Positions 36,705 to 46,194 of a stretch of DNA of 64,000 nucleotides are shown one piece after another. How positions within the stretch are numbered: the first letter of the stretch is position 1; every line of letters starts with the position of its first letter. The DNA comes from Rhodococcus sp. Leaf278 (GTDB lineage Bacteria > Actinomycetota > Actinomycetes > Mycobacteriales > Mycobacteriaceae), in assembly GCF_001426085.1 (NCBI RefSeq), contig NZ_LMRR01000001.1, forward strand, positions 435,539 through 499,538. Direction: 5' to 3'. A model generated the notes under the pieces. It was not told the origin of the DNA and ran no database searches. It worked only from the letters and a program-made list of their open reading frames with translations. A program made the position numbers and the translations under genes.

Positions 36705-36851
36705 TCACACCTGCTGGACGACCAGGCAACCGGCAGGTAACGGAATAGCCCCAAATCGCCCTCGATGCCAGTGAGTTCGGTTACGTTTCTTTCGTGCACG
36801 GCAGTCCCACACAGTGTGCTGCGCGAGTAACTGAACGTACGGAGGCGGAAA

Positions 36852-38222
36852 GTGCCGAGACATCGTGGTCGTAGGCGTCAAAGAGCGACGAGAATAGGGG
36901 TGTTGGCAGCAGCGGCTCTGGTCACGAGTCCGTTGCTCGCAGCGTGTGGTTCGTCCGACAGTTCGGTTCCGGTTCTGAGTTTCTACACCGCCGCAGACGG
37001 CGCAGAGCAGTACGCCGCTGCGGCACAAGTGTGTTCGGATGCCTCGAACGGTCGATACCGCGTGGAGCAGCGGACTCTTCCCAAGAGTGCGAACGATCAG
37101 CGTCTCCAGCTCGCGCGGCGGCTTGCCGGAAACGACAAGACTCTGGACCTGATGACGCTCGACGTGGTGTGGACGGCCGAATTCGCCGAGGCCGGATGGG
37201 CATTGCCCGTCCCGGAGGGCCTGTCCGCGAAGTTGCGCGACGGCTCCACACTCGAAGGGCCGCTCGCCACCGCGGAATGGCAGGACCAGCTGTACGCCGT
37301 TCCGCTCAACTCGAATACTCAGTTGCTCTGGTACCGGCCGGACGAGGTGCCGGGCGGCACCCCGCCACAGACGTGGGACGAGTTGATCGACGAAGCCGAG
37401 GCCAATGCGGCCGCGGGTAAGCCCGCCCAGATCGGCGTACAGGCCAAGCAGTACGAGGGCTTCATGGTGTGGTTCAACTCGTTGCTCGAGAGCGCGGGTG
37501 GGTCGGTCGTTGCGGAAGACGGAACGACGGTGACGCTCAACGACACTCCCGAGCACCGTGCCGCCACCGAGAAGGCCCTCGAGATCATCAAGCGGGTGGC
37601 CACTGCCGACGGCCACGATCCGTCGGTCTCCCAGAGCGACGAGGCCACGGCCCGGCTCGGCATGGAATCGGGACGGATGGCTTTCCAGGTCAACTACCCG
37701 TTCGTGCTACCTGGTCTGAAGGAGAACGCCATCGCCGGTGCCGTCTCGTTCCTGAACCTGGCCGGTGTCCCTGCCGATCAGCAGGACGCGAGGATCGCCG
37801 AGGTCTTCCGTAGTGCTCCCTATCCGGAGGTGAATCCGGGTGAGCCCGCCAAGGTCACCATCGGCGGGTTCAACATCGGCGTCGCGAAGACCACCCAGCA
37901 CGAGGACCTCGCCTGGGAGGCCGTCGAGTGCCTTACCAACGAAGAGAACCAGCGCAACAACGCCGTCAACGGCGGCGTGCCGCCGGTGCTGAAGTCGCTG
38001 TACTCCGACCCTGAGTTCCAGTCCGTCTATCCCGCATGGGAAGGGGTGCTCGGTTCCATCGAGTCGGCCGCAGTCCGGCCCGTTTCGCCTGCGTACCAAA
38101 GCATTTCGATCCTGCTGACCGACGCGCTGAACCCGCCGCAGGACATCGATCCGGTAGCCGACGTGGACAAGCTGGCAGATCTGGTCACCAAGGCCGTCAA
38201 TTCCGAAGGGTTGATTCCATGA
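36852..38222 (+). CDS. lpqY: Trehalose-binding lipoprotein LpqY
   Basis: Solute-binding lipoprotein of 456 residues. Signal peptide with lipobox LAAC, giving C32 as lipid anchor; a two-lobed binding protein follows (FYTAADGAEQYAAAAQVC, VPLNSNTQLLWYRPDEVP). In mycobacteria LpqY-SugABC recovers trehalose released from trehalose monomycolate by the Ag85 mycolyltransferases. Its stop overlaps sugA by 4 bp. GTG start at 36852 follows GGAGGCGG. Confidence 0.95.
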   Translation: MPRHRGRRRQRATRIGVLAAAALVTSPLLAACGSSDSSVPVLSFYTAADGAEQYAAAAQVCSDASNGRYRVEQRTLPKSANDQRLQLARRLAGNDKTLDLMTLDVVWTAEFAEAGWALPVPEGLSAKLRDGSTLEGPLATAEWQDQLYAVPLNSNTQLLWYRPDEVPGGTPPQTWDELIDEAEANAAAGKPAQIGVQAKQYEGFMVWFNSLLESAGGSVVAEDGTTVTLNDTPEHRAATEKALEIIKRVATADGHDPSVSQSDEATARLGMESGRMAFQVNYPFVLPGLKENAIAGAVSFLNLAGVPADQQDARIAEVFRSAPYPEVNPGEPAKVTIGGFNIGVAKTTQHEDLAWEAVECLTNEENQRNNAVNGGVPPVLKSLYSDPEFQSVYPAWEGVLGSIESAAVRPVSPAYQSISILLTDALNPPQDIDPVADVDKLADLVTKAVNSEGLIP

Positions 38223-39169
38223 GTGCTCCTACCGATTCAGAGCCCCAGTCGCAACCTCTGGACAAGCAGGCAGCCCTGAAGAACGTCTCCGACGGCAAGA
38301 AGGCCGAACGGCGGCTGGGACTGTTGCTCGTCGCACCCGCCGCGATCCTGATGCTCGCCGTCACCGGGTATCCGATCATCTACGCGTTCTGGCTCAGCCT
38401 GCAGAAGTACAACCTCGCGTTCCCCGAGGACCGTGAGTTCGTCGGCATCTCCAACTACGTGACGGTGCTGTCCGACGGGTACTGGTGGACGGCATTCAGC
38501 GTCACCGTAGGGATCACGATCATCTCGGTGATCATCGAGTTCATCCTCGGTCTCGCGGTGGCACTGGTCATGCACCGCACCATCTTCGGCCGTGGACTGG
38601 TACGCACCGTCGTGCTCATTCCGTACGGCATCGTGACCGTCGCCGCCGCGTACAGCTGGTACTACGCGTGGACTCCCGGCACGGGTTACCTCGCGAATCT
38701 GTTGCCCGACGGTAGTGCTCCACTCACCGAACAGTTCCCGTCACTGGCGATCGTCGTGTTGGCCGAGGTGTGGAAGACGACGCCGTTCATGGCGCTGTTG
38801 CTGCTGGCCGGTCTGGCTCTCGTGCCGGACGACCTGCTCAAGGCGGCCGAGGTCGACGGTGCCGGTGGCTGGACCCGGTTGATGCGCATCACGATCCCGT
38901 TGATGAAGCCGGCCATCCTCGTCGCGGTGCTCTTCCGCACTCTCGACGCGTTCCGCATCTTCGACAACATCTACGTGCTCACCCGAGGTAGCAACGAAAC
39001 CGGATCGGTCTCGATTCTCGGTTACGACAACCTGTTCGGTGCGTTCAACCTCGGACTCGGCTCGGCCATCAGCATTCTGATCTTCTTCTGCGTCGCGATC
39101 ATCGCGTTCGTGTTCATCAAGTTGTTCGGTGCCTCGGCACCGGGATCCGACGACGGAGGCCGCAAGTAA
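38219..39169 (+). CDS. sugA: Trehalose ABC transporter permease SugA
   Basis: Carbohydrate permease (MalF type) of 316 residues with six membrane helices and the EAA loop ([21 protein letters not shown]). The first 40 residues are cytoplasmic. It starts at ATG 38219 inside the lpqY stop and its TAA shares one base with the sugB ATG, so all four genes form one operon. Confidence 0.95.
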   Translation: MSAPTDSEPQSQPLDKQAALKNVSDGKKAERRLGLLLVAPAAILMLAVTGYPIIYAFWLSLQKYNLAFPEDREFVGISNYVTVLSDGYWWTAFSVTVGITIISVIIEFILGLAVALVMHRTIFGRGLVRTVVLIPYGIVTVAAAYSWYYAWTPGTGYLANLLPDGSAPLTEQFPSLAIVVLAEVWKTTPFMALLLLAGLALVPDDLLKAAEVDGAGGWTRLMRITIPLMKPAILVAVLFRTLDAFRIFDNIYVLTRGSNETGSVSILGYDNLFGAFNLGLGSAISILIFFCVAIIAFVFIKLFGASAPGSDDGGRK

Positions 39170-40002
39170 TGACCACTGTTACGCCTCGCAAGAAGGTCGG
39201 TTGGACGGTAGTCAACGTCCTCGTCCTGCTCTACGCACTGGTTCCGCTGCTGTGGATCATCAGCCTCTCGTTCAAGTCGACGGCCACCATCGCAGACGGC
39301 AACTTCATCCCGCGCGCATTCACGTTGGAGAACTACAAGGGCATCTTCTCGACCAATCAGTTCACCTCGGCGCTGGTCAACTCCATCGGCATCGGTCTGA
39401 TCACCACGGTGATCGCCGTGGTGATCGGCACGATGGCCGCGTACGCCGTCGCTCGCCTGGACTTTCCGGGAAAGAAAGCTCTCGTCGGCGCAGCGCTGCT
39501 GATTGCGATGTTCCCCCAGATCTCCCTCGTCACACCGTTGTTCGACATCTCCCGGTCGCTGGGGCTGTTCGACACCTGGCCGGGTCTGATCATTCCGTAC
39601 ATCACGTTCGCGTTGCCGCTGGCGATCTACACCCTCTCGGCGTTCTTCCGCGAGATTCCGTGGGAGCTCGAAAAGGCAGCGAAGATGGACGGGGCTACGC
39701 CCGCACAGGCATTCCGCAAGGTCATTGCCCCGCTGGCCGCGCCCGGTATCGTCACCGCCGCCATTCTGGTGTTCATCTTCGCCTGGAACGACCTGCTGCT
39801 CGCCATCTCGTTGACGGCAACGGAACGTTCGGTCACCGTCCCGGCGGCCATTTCGCAGTTCACCGGTAGCTCTCAGTTCGAGGAGCCCACGGGATCCATT
39901 GCGGCGGCAGCAGTCGTCATCACGATCCCGATCATCATATTTGTGCTCTTCTTCCAACGACGTATCGTGGCGGGCTTGACGTCCGGCGCAGTGAAGGGAT
40001 AA
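39169..40002 (+). CDS. sugB: Trehalose ABC transporter permease SugB
   Basis: MalG-type permease of 277 residues, six membrane helices, EAA loop [21 protein letters not shown]. Pairs with SugA to form the trehalose channel. sugC starts 5 bp after its stop. Confidence 0.95.
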   Translation: MTTVTPRKKVGWTVVNVLVLLYALVPLLWIISLSFKSTATIADGNFIPRAFTLENYKGIFSTNQFTSALVNSIGIGLITTVIAVVIGTMAAYAVARLDFPGKKALVGAALLIAMFPQISLVTPLFDISRSLGLFDTWPGLIIPYITFALPLAIYTLSAFFREIPWELEKAAKMDGATPAQAFRKVIAPLAAPGIVTAAILVFIFAWNDLLLAISLTATERSVTVPAAISQFTGSSQFEEPTGSIAAAAVVITIPIIIFVLFFQRRIVAGLTSGAVKG

Positions 40003-40007
40003 CCGTC

Positions 40008-41177
40008 ATGGCCGAAATAGTTCTCGACAAAGTCACCAAGCTCTACCCCGACGGCGCGGCTGCAGTCAGCGACGTCGACATCACCATCGCCGACGGCGAA
40101 TTCATCATCCTCGTCGGGCCGTCCGGTTGCGGAAAGTCCACGACCCTCAACATGATTGCCGGTCTCGAGGACATCTCCTCGGGCGAGCTGCGCATCGCGG
40201 GGGAGCGCGTCAACGAGCGCGCACCGAAGGATCGCGACATCGCCATGGTGTTCCAGTCCTATGCGCTGTACCCGCACATGACGGTGCGCCAGAACATCGC
40301 CTTCCCGCTCACGTTGGCGAAGCTCTCGAAGTCCGAGATCAACACGAAGGTCGAGGAGGCAGCCAAGATCCTCGACCTCAGTCAGCACCTCGACCGGAAG
40401 CCGGCCAACCTCTCCGGTGGTCAGCGACAGCGAGTTGCCATGGGCCGCGCCATCGTTCGTACTCCCAAGGCCTTCCTGATGGACGAGCCTCTGTCCAACC
40501 TCGACGCGAAGCTGCGCGTGCAGACGCGCGCCGAGATCTCGCGGTTGCAGAAGCGCCTGGGCACCACCACCGTGTACGTCACGCACGATCAGACCGAGGC
40601 CATGACGCTCGGCGACCGCGTCGTGGTGCTGCGTGGCGGATTGGTACAGCAGATCGGTTCCCCGCAGGAGCTCTACGACAAGCCGCGAAACCTGTTCGTG
40701 GGTGGCTTCATCGGATCGCCCTCGATGAACTTCGTTCCCGGACAGCTCACCTCGAACGGAGTGTCCACCGCACTCGGTGAGATCGACATCCCGCTCGAGC
40801 GGATGGACGCGATCAAGGCCAAGAACCCGGGCCGTGAGGTGGTCGTCGGCATCCGTCCCGAGCACTTCGAGGACGCCGCGCTGATCGACGGCTACCAGAA
40901 GATGAGCGGTGCCACCTTCACCGCCACCGTCGACGTGCTCGAGTCGATGGGCAGTGACAAGTACGTCTATTTCACGCTGAAGGGCGCCAAGGTCGAGTCC
41001 AGCGAATTGCAGGAGCTCGCGGCCGACGCGGGTATCGCCGATCTCGGTGGTGCACAGGTGGTTGCACGTCTGGCCGCCGAGTCCAAAGCAGCCGAGGGTG
41101 GTCAGGTGGAACTGTGGTTCGACCCGGCGAAGATCTCGGTGTTCGACCAGGCCTCGGGTGCAAATTTGACGCTGTAG
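40008..41177 (+). CDS. sugC: Trehalose ABC transporter ATPase SugC
   Basis: MalK/UgpC-type ATPase of 389 residues. Walker [10 protein letters not shown], signature LSGGQRQR, Walker [13 protein letters not shown]-loop [13 protein letters not shown]; the C-terminal part (about 240-389) is a regulatory OB domain. It powers LpqY-SugAB. The stop is followed after 10 bp by hairpin copy B. Confidence 0.95.
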   Translation: MAEIVLDKVTKLYPDGAAAVSDVDITIADGEFIILVGPSGCGKSTTLNMIAGLEDISSGELRIAGERVNERAPKDRDIAMVFQSYALYPHMTVRQNIAFPLTLAKLSKSEINTKVEEAAKILDLSQHLDRKPANLSGGQRQRVAMGRAIVRTPKAFLMDEPLSNLDAKLRVQTRAEISRLQKRLGTTTVYVTHDQTEAMTLGDRVVVLRGGLVQQIGSPQELYDKPRNLFVGGFIGSPSMNFVPGQLTSNGVSTALGEIDIPLERMDAIKAKNPGREVVVGIRPEHFEDAALIDGYQKMSGATFTATVDVLESMGSDKYVYFTLKGAKVESSELQELAADAGIADLGGAQVVARLAAESKAAEGGQVELWFDPAKISVFDQASGANLTL

Positions 41178-41187
41178 AGCGCTACGC

Positions 41188-41244
41188 GCATGTGAGCGAA
41201 ACTTCGTAGTGGGCTACGAAGTTTCGCTCACATGCCGCAGGCTC
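41188..41244. repeat. Hairpin repeat element, copy B
   Basis: Perfect 22-bp stem (41188-41209 with 41214-41235) around a TGGG loop. Its right flank, 41225-41244, is the reverse complement of the 20-nt GAGCCTGCGGCATGTGAGCG at copy A, so B is inserted in the opposite orientation. It lies between sugC and the convergent MFS gene and ends over the MFS stop. Confidence 0.85.
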
Positions 41245-42679
41245 AGAGTGACATGTTCGACGCGGTGTTCGGTTCGGACTCGGCCACTTTCACCGATTCC
41301 CGAGTGGCGGGCGTGCTCTTGATGGCCAGGGCCGCGAGTACGACGACGAGGCAGGCCACCGCCCCTGCGACAAAGGCTGCGGTGTACACACTTTCGCGCG
41401 CAACAGCTGTCCCGTCGATGGTGAACATGGCCAGAACGGTGGACAGCGTGGCGCTGGCAATCGAGGTACCGACCGTCCGGACGATCGAGTTGACGCTGTT
41501 CGCCACCCCGGTGTCCGATGCGCTGACCTCGGCCATGAGCAGGTTCGGCAGGGCAGCGAACGCAAGGCTGACGAACATGTTGATGACGATGCCTGCGGTG
41601 ATCAGCTGCCAGGTGTGATCGTGAGCGAGTGCGACGAAGACGAATCCGACCAGCCCGATGGCGGCTCCCGCGATCAGCACTCGGCGCGGTCCGAACGACC
41701 GGATGAGGCGGCCGCTGACGATGGCCGCGACTACTCCTACGGCGGCACCGGGTAGGAGATAGACGACGCTCGCTTCGAGAACGTTCGCGGTGAAGCCGTA
41801 GCCGGCCACGGCGCGTGGTGTCTGCACGAAGTACGAGCAGGCGAGGAAGTTGACGAACATCCCGATGCCGACGAACAGGGTGGCGACATTGGTGGCGAGC
41901 AACGGTCCGTGGGTGAGCATGCGGGGTGCGACGAGCGGCTCGCCGACGCGCTTCTCGAAGTTCCACCAGACTGCACCCGCAATGACACCTACGACCGCGC
42001 AGCCGATGGTGGCAATCGAACCCCACCCCCACGTGCGGCCCTGGGTCAGGGCGAGGAAGAGCAGCAGCAGAGTCACTGCGAGCAGAGCAGCTCCCCACCA
42101 GTCGACGGTGCCGCCGCTTGTTCTCGGACGCGCCGGTACGCCGAACCAGGCGATCGCGAGGGCAATCACGACGAACGCGACAGTGAGCCAGAACACGCGG
42201 TGGTAGTCGGCACCATTGGCCGTCAGCAGCCCGGTCAACACCAGCCCGAACCCGCCGCCGACGCCCAATGTGCCGGACAGGACGGCCATCGAGCCGACGA
42301 GTTTACGAGGAGGCATCTCGTCACGCAGGACGGCGAGCGCGATGGGGAACAGTGCGTAGGACACGCCCTGCAGGACCCGTCCGACGATCAGCCACAGCAA
42401 CGAGTCGGTCAGGGCCGCGAGTAACGATCCGGCAAGGACCACGGTGAGCACACCGATCAGCACCGGACGCTTGCCGTGCAGGTCGGCGAGCCTACCGATG
42501 ACCGGGGTGGCGATCACCGCTGCGAGAAGATTGGCCGTCAGTACCCATCCGGCGGCGGTGGTGCCGACTCCGAGTTGGGTGCCGATTGTCAGCACGATGG
42601 GGACCACCATCGTCTGCAGAACGGCGAGAGTCATGACGATGAAACAGAGTCCGGGCAGCAGGATGCGGCGGGTGGACAT
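41243..42679 (-). CDS. MFS drug-efflux-type transporter (14-helix, DHA2)
   Basis: Major facilitator of 478 residues with about 14 hydrophobic segments. Motif A reads GRLADLHGKRPVLIG near residue 62, and the proline/glycine motif C region appears as SGTLGVGGGFGLVLTG. These features place it with EmrB/QacA-like (DHA2) proton-coupled drug exporters. Substrate unknown. An AT-rich imperfect palindrome lies 48 bp upstream. No regulator gene adjoins it. Confidence 0.88.
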   Translation of the reverse strand: MSTRRILLPGLCFIVMTLAVLQTMVVPIVLTIGTQLGVGTTAAGWVLTANLLAAVIATPVIGRLADLHGKRPVLIGVLTVVLAGSLLAALTDSLLWLIVGRVLQGVSYALFPIALAVLRDEMPPRKLVGSMAVLSGTLGVGGGFGLVLTGLLTANGADYHRVFWLTVAFVVIALAIAWFGVPARPRTSGGTVDWWGAALLAVTLLLLFLALTQGRTWGWGSIATIGCAVVGVIAGAVWWNFEKRVGEPLVAPRMLTHGPLLATNVATLFVGIGMFVNFLACSYFVQTPRAVAGYGFTANVLEASVVYLLPGAAVGVVAAIVSGRLIRSFGPRRVLIAGAAIGLVGFVFVALAHDHTWQLITAGIVINMFVSLAFAALPNLLMAEVSASDTGVANSVNSIVRTVGTSIASATLSTVLAMFTIDGTAVARESVYTAAFVAGAVACLVVVLAALAIKSTPATRESVKVAESEPNTASNMSL

Positions 42680-42726
42680 GGAAGAACTACCTCGTTACGT
42701 ATCGACTATGCGGTGACACCGAAAAA

Positions 42727-42752
42727 TTAAAATGATGAACGCATCTAATTAA
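42727..42752. promoter_or_regulatory. AT-rich imperfect palindrome upstream of MFS gene
   Basis: A 26-bp element with GATG-AACG-CATC at its core and TTAA at both ends. It stands out by base composition against the GC-rich surroundings and is well placed for an operator or promoter of the leftward MFS gene. Confidence 0.4.
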
Positions 42753-42819
42753 CTATCAGACATCGGTGCACCAGGGAAGTGAGCCTGGGCCGCCGCGGCC
42801 GCCGAGCATCGACGCGGCT

Positions 42820-43683
42820 CTACTGCGGACGGGTGGGTTTGCCCAGAGCCTTCTGCCGGAGTTCGCTGACGATCTCGTCGTTCCAGACGTGTTCGCGTAC
42901 CAGGCGGTAACGCTCCCGGCTCATCCAGAGGTACGCCTCGGCGTCCGTGCGATCTTCGAGGATTTCGGCCGCGCGCACCATGCGCACCACGGGCAGGTAC
43001 TCCTCACCGAACCAGCGCCGCGCGACGGTACCGCGGTCGACGAATTCGCCGACCTCCTGCATCAAGCGGAAGCCCCAGGCCTCCACCGATTCGCTGAGCT
43101 GGGCGTAATCGAACGGATCGGTCACCTTCACGGCCTCGCGTGCCTTGCCCACCAACGGGACACGACCGAGGAAGATGCGCCGGTGATCCTTGATCAGCAG
43201 GTCGCCGCGCCGGGTGATGCCCTCGGGGGATATGCGCGTGATGATCTCGGTGACGACGGCGTCGATCGACGTTCGGTGCATCGCGAACGCGATGGACACT
43301 CGATGATGGCCGTCGACGACGAAGTGCATGCCGCCGATGCGGTACACCTGGATCGGGGGCATCGCCTCGCCGCGGCGTTGGGCGGCGGCAAGTCGCTGCC
43401 AGCGTTCACGGATGCGCGCCGACGTCGGGCGGAAGAAGCGGTCGAAATCGCGAGTGCGGTCGACGCTTCCGACGATGGTCTCGACGCGAATGACCTGCAG
43501 GCCGAGGTGACGCTCGCCCACCTTGCCGAGCGCGGCAACCACCTCGTCGAACGGCAGGATGGTGTTGACGTCGTCGGGTTGACGCCGGAGCCATCCGACC
43601 AGACGGGCGACGTCGGCGCGTCGACGCTGGCGGGTGAAGTCGTTCTCCGCATCGGCGGCCGGAAATCCGGTGTCACGTGCCAT
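42820..43683 (-). CDS. ParB/sulfiredoxin-fold protein
   Basis: Protein of 287 residues. The middle (about 105-135) reads MPPIQVYRIGGMHFVVDGHHRVSIAFAMH, a ParB N-terminal-like motif in which GxHxVxDGHHR is the nucleotide-binding loop. An Arg-rich helical region surrounds it. It has no ParB DNA-binding helix that I can see, so a chromosome-partition role is unlikely; it may be a CTP- or ATP-binding protein. Its start overlaps the end of the phosphoesterase gene by 11 bp. Confidence 0.75.
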   Translation of the reverse strand: MARDTGFPAADAENDFTRQRRRADVARLVGWLRRQPDDVNTILPFDEVVAALGKVGERHLGLQVIRVETIVGSVDRTRDFDRFFRPTSARIRERWQRLAAAQRRGEAMPPIQVYRIGGMHFVVDGHHRVSIAFAMHRTSIDAVVTEIITRISPEGITRRGDLLIKDHRRIFLGRVPLVGKAREAVKVTDPFDYAQLSESVEAWGFRLMQEVGEFVDRGTVARRWFGEEYLPVVRMVRAAEILEDRTDAEAYLWMSRERYRLVREHVWNDEIVSELRQKALGKPTRPQ

Positions 43684-44389
43684 GCCTGCGCCTCACGATC
43701 CTCGGTGCCTCGAATTCGGCTCTCTGTCCGCCCGGTTCGATCTCGAGCAGCGTGTACCCGACGGTGTTGATCACGGCTGCGCCGTGCAGTGTCAGATCCT
43801 CCGGCGTAGCGCCGTGCGGATGAATATGGCCGTGCAGCAACAACTGTGGGGCGAGTCTGCGCGTCACCTCGTCGAGGCAGTCGAAACCGATGTGTGCGGG
43901 GTCGGTGTCGTCTCCGACACCGAGCGGCGGACTGTGGGTCAGCAGAATGTCCAGGGGTCGAGAGTCGTTGCGGACGTTGCGATGCCACGCGAACGTCCGG
44001 GTCAGGGTGCGTGAACGCCGACGCTGCTGCCGCTGGGTCCATTGGTTGGGCCCGCCGTTGTAGCGGATGGACCCGCCGAGACCGGCAATCCGCAGGCCCG
44101 CAACCGAGACGATTCGGCGGTCGGCGTTGACAGCACCGACAGGTCCGGGCCAGGTGGTGGGGAGCCCGGCGCGCATCCATCCCGCACGTCCGGCCGAGTA
44201 GCCGGTGAGGTCTGCGTCGTGGTTGCCGGGCACGAACACGCACGGCGCGTTCAAAGCATCGGTGAGGTATTCGAGGTAGTCGAACGGCAGGTCGCCTGCG
44301 CCGAGAACGAGGTCGACTCCGAGCGACTTCACCTGCGGACTCCACAGGGATTCGATCGTTTCGTCGGACACTGCAAGAACGGAGACCAC
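43673..44389 (-). CDS. Calcineurin-type metallophosphoesterase
   Basis: Protein of about 238 residues. Metal-binding motifs: GAGDLPFDYL (usual GDL), FVPGNHDAD (GNHD), LLTHSPPLG, and LLHGHIHPHG (GHxH). The first metal Asp motif, usually DxH near the N-terminus, reads VSDE, so the His is missing and only the Asp remains. It may hydrolyse phosphodiesters or nucleotides. Start is uncertain: GTG at 44389 begins the first beta strand; an ATG 57 bp upstream would add a basic tail. Coupled to the ParB-like gene. Confidence 0.82.
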   Translation of the reverse strand: MVSVLAVSDETIESLWSPQVKSLGVDLVLGAGDLPFDYLEYLTDALNAPCVFVPGNHDADLTGYSAGRAGWMRAGLPTTWPGPVGAVNADRRIVSVAGLRIAGLGGSIRYNGGPNQWTQRQQRRRSRTLTRTFAWHRNVRNDSRPLDILLTHSPPLGVGDDTDPAHIGFDCLDEVTRRLAPQLLLHGHIHPHGATPEDLTLHGAAVINTVGYTLLEIEPGGQRAEFEAPRIVRRRHGT

Positions 44390-44449
44390 GGGTACGACGG
44401 TACCTACCTCCGTTGCGTGGCACCTCCGAACGGACTTCTCGGGCATCGG

Positions 44450-44501
44450 TGGTGTTGGATGGATCAGGTGAGCGACAGTGTTGGATGGACCTCGTGAGCG
44501 A
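44450..44501 (+). repeat. 26-bp imperfect tandem duplication
   Basis: Two copies of a 26-bp unit starting GTGTTGGATGGA and ending GTGAGCGACA, with three differences between them. Each ends with GTG AGC GAC AGT. The second is the start of the Sufu-domain gene; the first opens a 9-codon reading frame that ends in TGA at the second GTG. Confidence 0.75.
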
Positions 44502-45078
44502 CAGTGTCATTACAGCGGTACGCGCACACCTGCTGACCGAGATCGGCGACGAGAACCCGTCGTCGGCGTCGGTGACGTTCCTCGGCCTCGAGCCGCTGGA
44601 CGTCTTGAGATTCGGCGCGGACTCCGACGTGGTTCGCTACGTCAGTCTCGGCTGTTCTCGGCACCCCATGGCCGACCCCAACGAACTCGTCGCAGATCCC
44701 TCGCGCGGCCCCCGGGCCGAACTGGTGCTGACTCTCCGAGGTGGTGCAGGCGTGGCCTCCGGCGTGCACAAGAGCGTGGCCGTCCTTGCTGCGTCACCCG
44801 CGGTGGAGGGCGTCGTACTGGTCGAGGACGCGCTGCTCGATCTGAGTGAGCCACTGTGGACCAACGCGCCGTTCACCGCCGTGCTGCTCGGGGAGAGTGA
44901 CATCGCAGACCTGACACTGCCCGAGCCCTACGATCCGGTTCGCTTTCTGGCCGCCGTCCCTCTCACGGGCACCGAGGCGGCCTGGGTGCGGTTGCGCGGA
45001 GCCGACGCGCTGCGCGAGGCATGGACAGAAGCGGGAATCGACGTCCGAGACCCGAACCGGTCCGCAGCCAGCCTCTGA
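44494..45078 (+). CDS. Suppressor-of-fused-domain protein
   Basis: Protein of 194 residues, soluble. The central part (VRYVSLGCSRHPM, and PRAELVLTLRGG) matches bacterial proteins carrying the Sufu domain, a fold that occurs in immunity or peptide-binding proteins of bacteria. No toxin gene adjoins it. The GTG at 44494 is one of two duplicated GTG-AGC-GAC-AGT starts. The stop is 7 bp from the convergent lipase gene. Confidence 0.7.
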   Translation: MSDSVITAVRAHLLTEIGDENPSSASVTFLGLEPLDVLRFGADSDVVRYVSLGCSRHPMADPNELVADPSRGPRAELVLTLRGGAGVASGVHKSVAVLAASPAVEGVVLVEDALLDLSEPLWTNAPFTAVLLGESDIADLTLPEPYDPVRFLAAVPLTGTEAAWVRLRGADALREAWTEAGIDVRDPNRSAASL

Positions 45079-45085
45079 TCCGGCG

Positions 45086-46054
45086 CTACCGCGCATAGGA
45101 CGCCAGCTCGGGTTCGGCGTCCACCGAGTCGTTCTCGAAATGTTGGGGAACACCGAGGCCGTAGGCAAATCCGGAGATCGACGATTGCAGTGTGTAGCGC
45201 AGATTCGGCATCGTCGTGGTGAAACACAGGTTCTTCGAAATACGTTGCCGCACAGCGGGTCCGTCGTGTTCGAGGGCATCGAGCACGATGTTGTACGCGA
45301 CGTTGTCACCGAGAATGCCGAAGTGCTCGACCGGCCGCAGTGGACAGACGTCCTGCACTGCGATGTTCGCGGCTCCCGTGAGGGTGCTGGCGCGAGGCTG
45401 CGGATAGATCAATTCGTCGAATCGCGTGAAGATCGACGTGTAGCCGGGACCCTGCGGTAACGGACGTGCGGAAAGCGCAGTGAGGAAGTGCGACCCGGTT
45501 GCGATCTGCCAGTTCGCCGGCGGGCACTTCTGCGCGTCGTCACATCCCGAGCGCGCCGAGTCGGTCCCGTTGTACGGGGTGGCGAGCGAGATGACATCCG
45601 ACACCAGCGCAGGCAGGTCCGGCCAGAACGTCAGAGCCCACAGTTCGTCCAAGGGGCCGTGCTGGTGGCCCATCATGACGACCTTGCGGCCACTGTCGGC
45701 GGCCATCGTCCGAACTGCGTGTACGACGTACTCCGCCGAGATCTGTAGGTCTCCGTAGCCCTCGTCGGGGAACGACAGGCTGCACACCGGGATTCCGATG
45801 GCAGGCAGCGACTGCAAGTAGTTCCAGCCGAACGATTGCTGATCGGTGGCGAAAGCCGGGGTGAGCAGAACCGGATCGCGGGTGGCGTCGTGCAGATCCG
45901 TGGTGCATGTCAGCGCCTTGTCCAGATCGGCTTGCGCGACGGTCAGCGGTGGGCCGGTGGGATCGGCGTGAGCAGGCTCAGCCGACGCGGCCCCCGGTGC
46001 GGACGAACAGATCGCGGCGGCGACGACGGCCAGTACCAGTGTGCGGATTCTCAT
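45086..46054 (-). CDS. Secreted lipase-fold protein with altered nucleophile (possible pseudoenzyme)
   Basis: Exported alpha/beta-hydrolase-like protein of 322 residues. Signal peptide ends ASA at residue 25. It aligns by eye with lipases of the Candida antarctica B group: LLTPAFATDQQSFGWNYL, the acid D213 in RFDELIYP, and H244 in PVEHFG. The nucleophile elbow reads G129-H-Q-H-G rather than GxSxG, so the usual serine is Gln (codon CAG at 45662-45664). It is therefore probably catalytically dead as a serine hydrolase, or a binding protein. ATG at 46054 has a GGAAGG ribosome site. Confidence 0.85.
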   Translation of the reverse strand: MRIRTLVLAVVAAAICSSAPGAASAEPAHADPTGPPLTVAQADLDKALTCTTDLHDATRDPVLLTPAFATDQQSFGWNYLQSLPAIGIPVCSLSFPDEGYGDLQISAEYVVHAVRTMAADSGRKVVMMGHQHGPLDELWALTFWPDLPALVSDVISLATPYNGTDSARSGCDDAQKCPPANWQIATGSHFLTALSARPLPQGPGYTSIFTRFDELIYPQPRASTLTGAANIAVQDVCPLRPVEHFGILGDNVAYNIVLDALEHDGPAVRQRISKNLCFTTTMPNLRYTLQSSISGFAYGLGVPQHFENDSVDAEPELASYAR

Positions 46055-46194
46055 CGTTACCTTCCGAAATGAACTGCAGGTCTTGTGCAGTGTCATCCGG
46101 TCAGGGCCGGTGGGCTCAACACCTGTGGAGCTTCGGGGGAATCACCAACGATCGCGTCCGCTTGTTGGGCGATGTCCAAGGTGCCGTGTGGCCG

